Source of the DNA: Castor canadensis
Lineage: Eukaryota > Chordata > Mammalia > Rodentia > Castoridae
DNA: 64,000 nt
NCBI RefSeq assembly: GCF_047511655.1
Contig: NC_133394.1
Span: 58,002,501-58,066,500 of the forward strand
Reading direction: 5' to 3'
The notes below the pieces were generated by a model. That model saw nothing but the letters and a program-made list of their open reading frames with translations. It was not told the DNA's origin and did not search any database. Made by a program: the position numbers and the translations under genes. Within the stretch, counting starts at the first letter, position 1; each line of letters opens with the position of its first letter. This document shows, one piece after another, positions 59,445-64,000 of this stretch.

Positions 59445-59536
59445 AGGATAGGATGTAGCTCAGTAACATATCATCTTGCTGGCATGTTTGAGGAGCTGGC
59501 TTCCATCCCCAACACCTCATCTCTCCCAAAAAAGCC
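59445..59536 (+). repeat. ID-like tRNA-derived SINE
   Basis: GGATAGGATGTAGCTCAGTA (box A), 'atcttgctggcatgtttgaggagctggcttccatccccaacacc' (box B) and a short A-rich tail (CCCAAAAAAG). Confidence 0.8.
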
Positions 59537-60688
59537 ATTCAAGAAGAACACACAAAAGACGAAGAGTAAAGGATGAAGGCTGGGATTCTGTTCTAAAATC
59601 TGCTAGTCTAATTGCATCTAAACACCAACCTCCCCAAATCCCCCAAGTAGTTCTGCAGTTCCCAATAAGTGTCCCATGCTCTGCATGTTATTCCAGTGGC
59701 CATGTGTCACCCAGCAGCCAGCTGTCCATCCATCAGGCCCTGAGATCACTGCAGCTGGGTTATCACTGAATTACTTCTAGAAGTCTTTCTGGCCCATTTC
59801 TCTTCTGCCAACATGCAGCTCCATCTCAAAAGTATCTACTAGTCTTCCACAGGGAAGAGAAACCGCTTATTGACTTTCACAAATGGATATGGTAACAGAT
59901 ATTTATATTTTTCTAAGACTATTTAATATCTTGCAGTGAAATAAGAACATTTGGACTACTTACAAAGGTCTAAAATCTCTCCACCACACGAAGAACATTT
60001 TTAGTGTATTTTCCTATAACCAAAGGGCCTCTCTGGCATAGTTCTTGAAACAAAGAATTTAGCCATTAAGTTGATTTGCTGCCTTTGAAATTCCTACTAA
60101 ATTTGGATGATAATCTTGAAATGCATATGTAAGTAAGTAAATAAAATAAAAGTCTGGCATATTTAGCTTCTAGTGAGAGACTCATTAGTGCCAATAACCT
60201 TTAAAAGGCAGATTAAGTGGGTTCTCCGCAGAGGGAAGGAGAGTGAGGAGACCACTGGCAAGAGGCCAGTTGCAGAAATGAATCATTGCTGTGGAGGGAG
60301 ATAACAAGAAATGAAACTGAGTCAATCACTTAAGTGTCATCCATGATGGCAGCATGTCCTGGTCAGGTCCACTTGTTGAGAGTATCCTCTCCCTTCATTA
60401 ACCCTGGTCTCATCCCAGGTTGAAAGAACTCCAAAAGAACTAAACACTGGGAATGCGATAAAAAGCTAGGAAGGAACATATAGTCAGATTTTGATTGCAA
60501 GTTAACTTGGGCTTAGGAAAAAATGCTTAAAGTTATTCTTGATTTTAAAATATAAATATAAAGTACAGTTTGGGGGTTTACAGTTTTGGGCCACAGCATT
60601 GCTGTGATCAGGTTCTCTTCAGTGGAAGTTTATACATCCAGAGTGAAATCTTCATCATCTCAGCAACCTGTGAGCTTTATCAGAATGA
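59537..60688. other. Unassigned noncoding sequence
   Basis: Nothing recognised. Confidence 0.5.
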
Positions 60689-63600
60689 TTCTTTTTTTTC
60701 CTTTTCTCTTTTTATTTTATAGGTTTTACATTTATTCATATGTGTATACATTGTTAGTGCCACCTCCCCCCATGCCCCCATTTTCAGGCAGAACCTATTC
60801 CATCTTCTCTGATTTTGTTGAAGAGAAAACACAAAGACATACCGTTTTTGCTATTTGGGATGAAGATAGCTATGCAGAGAGATTCCTAGCAATGCTTCCA
60901 TGCACTTGTGTATTGCAATGCACATTGATTCATCTCTACCAGACCTCTTCACTACTTTCTGGTCACCTTCCCATAGTGGCCTCTGACAATTTAAGATTAC
61001 TTTATTTGCTCCTTAACAGGGAGCACATCAACCACATTCAAGTTTTACGTTTCCTTTCAGTTTCCTAGTCCTCCCCTGCATGTTCTCCGTTTAGTGTGTG
61101 ACGCATGTCCAATAATATTATTGCATTTGTTTTGGGTCTATAATCCACACTTGAGGGAAAACGTGATTTTTGGCCTTCTGAGCCTGGCTAACTTTGCTTA
61201 AGATGATGTTCTCTATTTCCATCCATTTATTTGCATTTTTCTTTGTGGCTGAGTAAAATCCCATTGTGTTTAAATTTCTTGATCCATTTGTGTATAAATT
61301 TCTTGATCACATTTTCTTGATCCATTCATCAGTTGTGGGGCATCTTGGCTGTTTCCATAGCTTGGCTATTGTGAATAGTGCTGCAGTAAACATGGCTATG
61401 CAGGTGCTTTTGTAGAAATTTGAGCTGCATTCAGGTATATCCCCAGTAGTGGGATTGCTGGATCATACAGCAGATCTGTGTTTAGTTTTTTAAGAAGCCT
61501 CCATATTGTTTTCCAAAGTGGTTGCACTAGCTTACATTCCCACCAGCAGGGTAAGAGGGTTCCTTTTTCCCCGCATCCTCACCAGCATTTGTTTTTGGTG
61601 ATGTTCTTGGTGATAGTCATCCTAACAGGGGTGAGGTGGAAACTTAGTGTGGTTTTGATTTGTATTTCCTGTATGGCCAGGGATGGTGAGCATTTTTCAT
61701 GTGGTTTTTTTGGCTATTTGGATTTCTTCCTTAGAAAAATTCTGTTTAGTTCAGTTGCCCTCTTCTATATTGGTTCATTGATTTGAGGGCAGTTTAGATT
61801 TTGAGCTCTCAATATTTTTTGAGCTCTCAGTGTATTCTGGTTATCAGTCCTTTGTCTGATGTATAGCTAGCAAATATTTTCTGCCACTCTGTGGGTGGCC
61901 TCTTCAATTTGGAGACCATTTCTTTTGTTGCACAGAGGCTTTTTAATTTTATGAAGTCCCATTTGTCCATCCTTTCTCTTAGTTGCTGGGCTGGTAGAGT
62001 TTTACTGAGGAAGTCCTTGCCTATACCTATTGTTTCCAGTGTATTCCCTGCTCTTTCATGTACTAAATGTAAGGTTTTTGGTCTGATATTAAGGTCTTTA
62101 ATCCATTTTGAGTTGATACTTGTACAGGGTGATAGGCATGGCTCTAGTTTCAGTTTTCTGCAATCAGATAGCCACTTTTCCCAGCACCACTTGTTGAAGA
62201 AGCAGTCTTTTCTCCATTGTGTTTTTGGTGCCTTTGCCAAAAATAAGGTGGACATAGCTGTATGGATCCATATCCGGGTTCTCTATTCTGTTCCACTGGT
62301 CTTTGTATCTGTTTTTGGACCAGTACCATGCTGTTTTTTGTTGCTATGGCTCTGTAGTATAGTTTGAAGTCAGGTATTGTGATACCTCCAGCATTGCTCT
62401 TTTTGCTGAGTATTGCCTTGGCTATTTGTGGTTTCTTGTGTTTCCAAATGAACTTTAGGGTAGATTTTTCAATCTCTATGATGAATGTCATTGGAATTTT
62501 GATGGGAATTGCATTAAACATGTAGATTGCTTTTGGTAGTATAGCCATTTTTACTATGCAGATTCTACCAATCCATGAGCATGGGAGATATTTCCATCTT
62601 CTGTAGTCTTCCTCAATCTCTTTCTTCAGTTGTTTGTAGTTCTCCTTGAAGAGGTCATTTATGTCCTTTGTTAAGTTTACTCCTAGGTATTTAATTTTTT
62701 TTGAAGGCTATTTTAAATGTAATTGTTTTCCTATATTCTTTCTCAATTTGTTCATTGTTGGTATATAGAAAGGCTACTGATTTTTGTATGCTGACTTTGT
62801 ATCCTGCCACATTGCTGAATCTGGTTATGTGTCTAGAAGTTTTTCAGTGGAGTTTTTTGGGTCTTTGAAGTATTGGAACATGTAATCTGAAAATAGGTAT
62901 ATTTTGACTGTTTCTTTACCTATTTGTATTCCTTTTATTTCTTCTTCTTGCCTAATTGCTCTGGTGAGGAATTCCAGGACCATGTTGAATAGAGTGGGGA
63001 GAGTGGGTACCCTTGTCTTGTTCCTGAGTTTAGGGGGAATGGTTTCAGTTTTTCCCCATTAAGTATGATGTTGGCTATAGGTTTGTCATATATAGCCTTT
63101 ATAATGTTGAGGTACATTCCTTCTATTCCTAGTTTTCTTAGTGCTTTTATCATGAAGTGGTGTTGAATCTTATTACAGGCTTTTTTCTGCATCTATTGAA
63201 ATTATCATGTGGTTTTTGTCTTTGCTTCTATTAATGTGCTGTATTACATTTATAGATTTGCATATGTTGAACCATCTCTGCATCCCTGGGATGAAACCAA
63301 CTTGGTCATGGTGAATGATCTTTCTGAAATGTTTCTGGATTTGGTTTGCCTTTATTTTATTGAGGATTTTTGCATTGATGTTCATGAAGGAGATTGGCCT
63401 GTAGCTCTCTATTTTGGATGTGTCCTATTCCACTTTGGGGATGAGTGTAACTGGCTTCATAGAATGGGTTGGGCAGTATTCCTTCCCTTTGTATTTTGTG
63501 GAAAAGTTTAAGGAGAGTTGGTAGCAGTTCTTCTTTGAAGGTCTGGTAGAATTCAGCTGAGAATTCATCAGGTCCTGGACTTTTCCTTTTTGGGAGACTC

Positions 63601-64000
63601 TTTATTGCTACTTCAATTTCATTAGGTGTTATAGATCTGTTTAGGTGGTTAATATGTTCTTGGTTCAGTTTTGGATGGTCATAAGTATCTATAAATTTGT
63701 TTATTTCTTCAAGATTTTCCAATTTATTGGAATATAGGTTTTCAAAATAGTCTCTGATGATTCCCTGGATTTCCATGATGTTTATTTTTATCTCCCCTTT
63801 TTCATTTCTGATTTTACTAATTTGGGTCTTTTCCCACTTCATTTTAGTCAGATTTGTCAGGGGCTTATCAATCCTGTTTATTTTTTCAAAAAACCAGCTT
63901 TTTGTTTCAGTGATTCTTTATACTGTTTTTTTGGTCTCTACTGCATTAATTTTGGCCCTTTTTTTTTTATTATTTCTCTCCTTCTGCTTGTTTTGGGTTT
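60689..64000 (-). mobile_element. L1 retrotransposon, 3' half or more, running off the right edge
   Basis: The 3' end is at the left: T-rich start (complement of the A-tail), 'catttattcatatgtgtatacattg', a C-rich 3' UTR tract, then 'tctctgattttgttgaagagaaaacacaaagac'. ORF2 follows from about 61.1 kb to the window edge. The same 3' UTR occurs truncated at 28,270. The least diverged L1 here, so the youngest of those visible, but not intact. The 5' end lies outside the window. Confidence 0.92.
61120..64000 (-). pseudogene. L1 ORF2 (reverse transcriptase), inactivated, partial
   Basis: L1 ORF2 encodes the endonuclease/reverse transcriptase for target-primed insertion. On the minus strand, open pieces at 63,842-63,357, 63,385-63,173, 63,192-62,935, 62,548-62,150 and 62,255-61,827 follow one another in ORF2 order but in shifting frames. 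Visible landmarks: Ser-Pro-Gly-Pro-Asp in the first piece, His-Asp-Gln-Val-Gly-Phe-Ile-Pro-Gly in the second, and Gly-Thr-Arg-Gln-Gly in the third. The catalytic FADD box reads Phe-Ser-Asp-Tyr near 62,890, so the second catalytic Asp is lost. A stop lies at about 63,918-63,920, in the linker before RT. The endonuclease domain is beyond the window edge. Clearly dead. Confidence 0.88.

Noticed and set aside
62935..63842. RT-like proteins on the minus strand, at first sight a possible retron or group II intron RT
   Set aside because: Sequence order and flanking 3' UTR identify ordinary L1 ORF2.

Overview
The window looks like gene-poor mammalian nuclear DNA from a rodent. It is AT-rich. I see no long conserved coding gene, no rRNA or tRNA gene, no CRISPR array and no bacterial-type operon. 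It contains short tRNA-derived (ID-like) SINEs and composite SINEs that join a B1/7SL-like left half to a tRNA-derived right half. It also contains L1, L2, MIR, MaLR-type LTRs and a MER5-type hAT remnant. The composite SINE and the 3' end of the young-looking L1 resemble what I remember from beaver (Castor) and its relatives. That species call is an inference from repeat type only.

Layout: 1-9.3 kb is mostly unassigned, with one SINE and a (GT)n tract. 9.3-10.7 kb holds an L2-like piece, an old L1 3' end and a SINE. 15.8-17.4 kb holds an LTR and an old L1 5' fragment. 18.1-19.7 kb holds a pyrimidine-rich block and two SINEs. 22.6-28.6 kb holds MIRs, L2, an unnamed ancient repeat, a MaLR LTR and an L1 tail. 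31.3-35.1 kb holds MIRs, LTRs, a MER5-like element and two microsatellites. 38.2-42.3 kb holds two L1 pieces meeting tail to tail. 45.0-48.6 kb holds more old LINE and LTR sequence and a composite SINE with a perfect 14-bp target duplication.

The best-defined structure is a complete-outline but dead endogenous retrovirus at 49,515-55,702. It has two LTRs, a 5-bp target duplication (GTCAG), a primer-binding site complementary to tRNA-His, and a polypurine tract. Its interior is broken: gag-like matter occurs twice, a SINE plus MIR block interrupts gag, the protease frame is still open, most of reverse transcriptase is replaced by an AT-rich block, and integrase and envelope survive only as 3' scraps. 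The tRNA-His primer site places it near HERV-H/RTVL-H-type class I elements.

From 60.7 kb to the right edge lies a minus-strand L1 with a recognisable but inactivated ORF2. Host coding potential is limited to three short splice-flanked candidates near 6.6, 30.75 and 36.8 kb. They are offered as hypotheses. I found no convincing new biological system; the chimeric retrovirus interior and the candidate exons most deserve checking.
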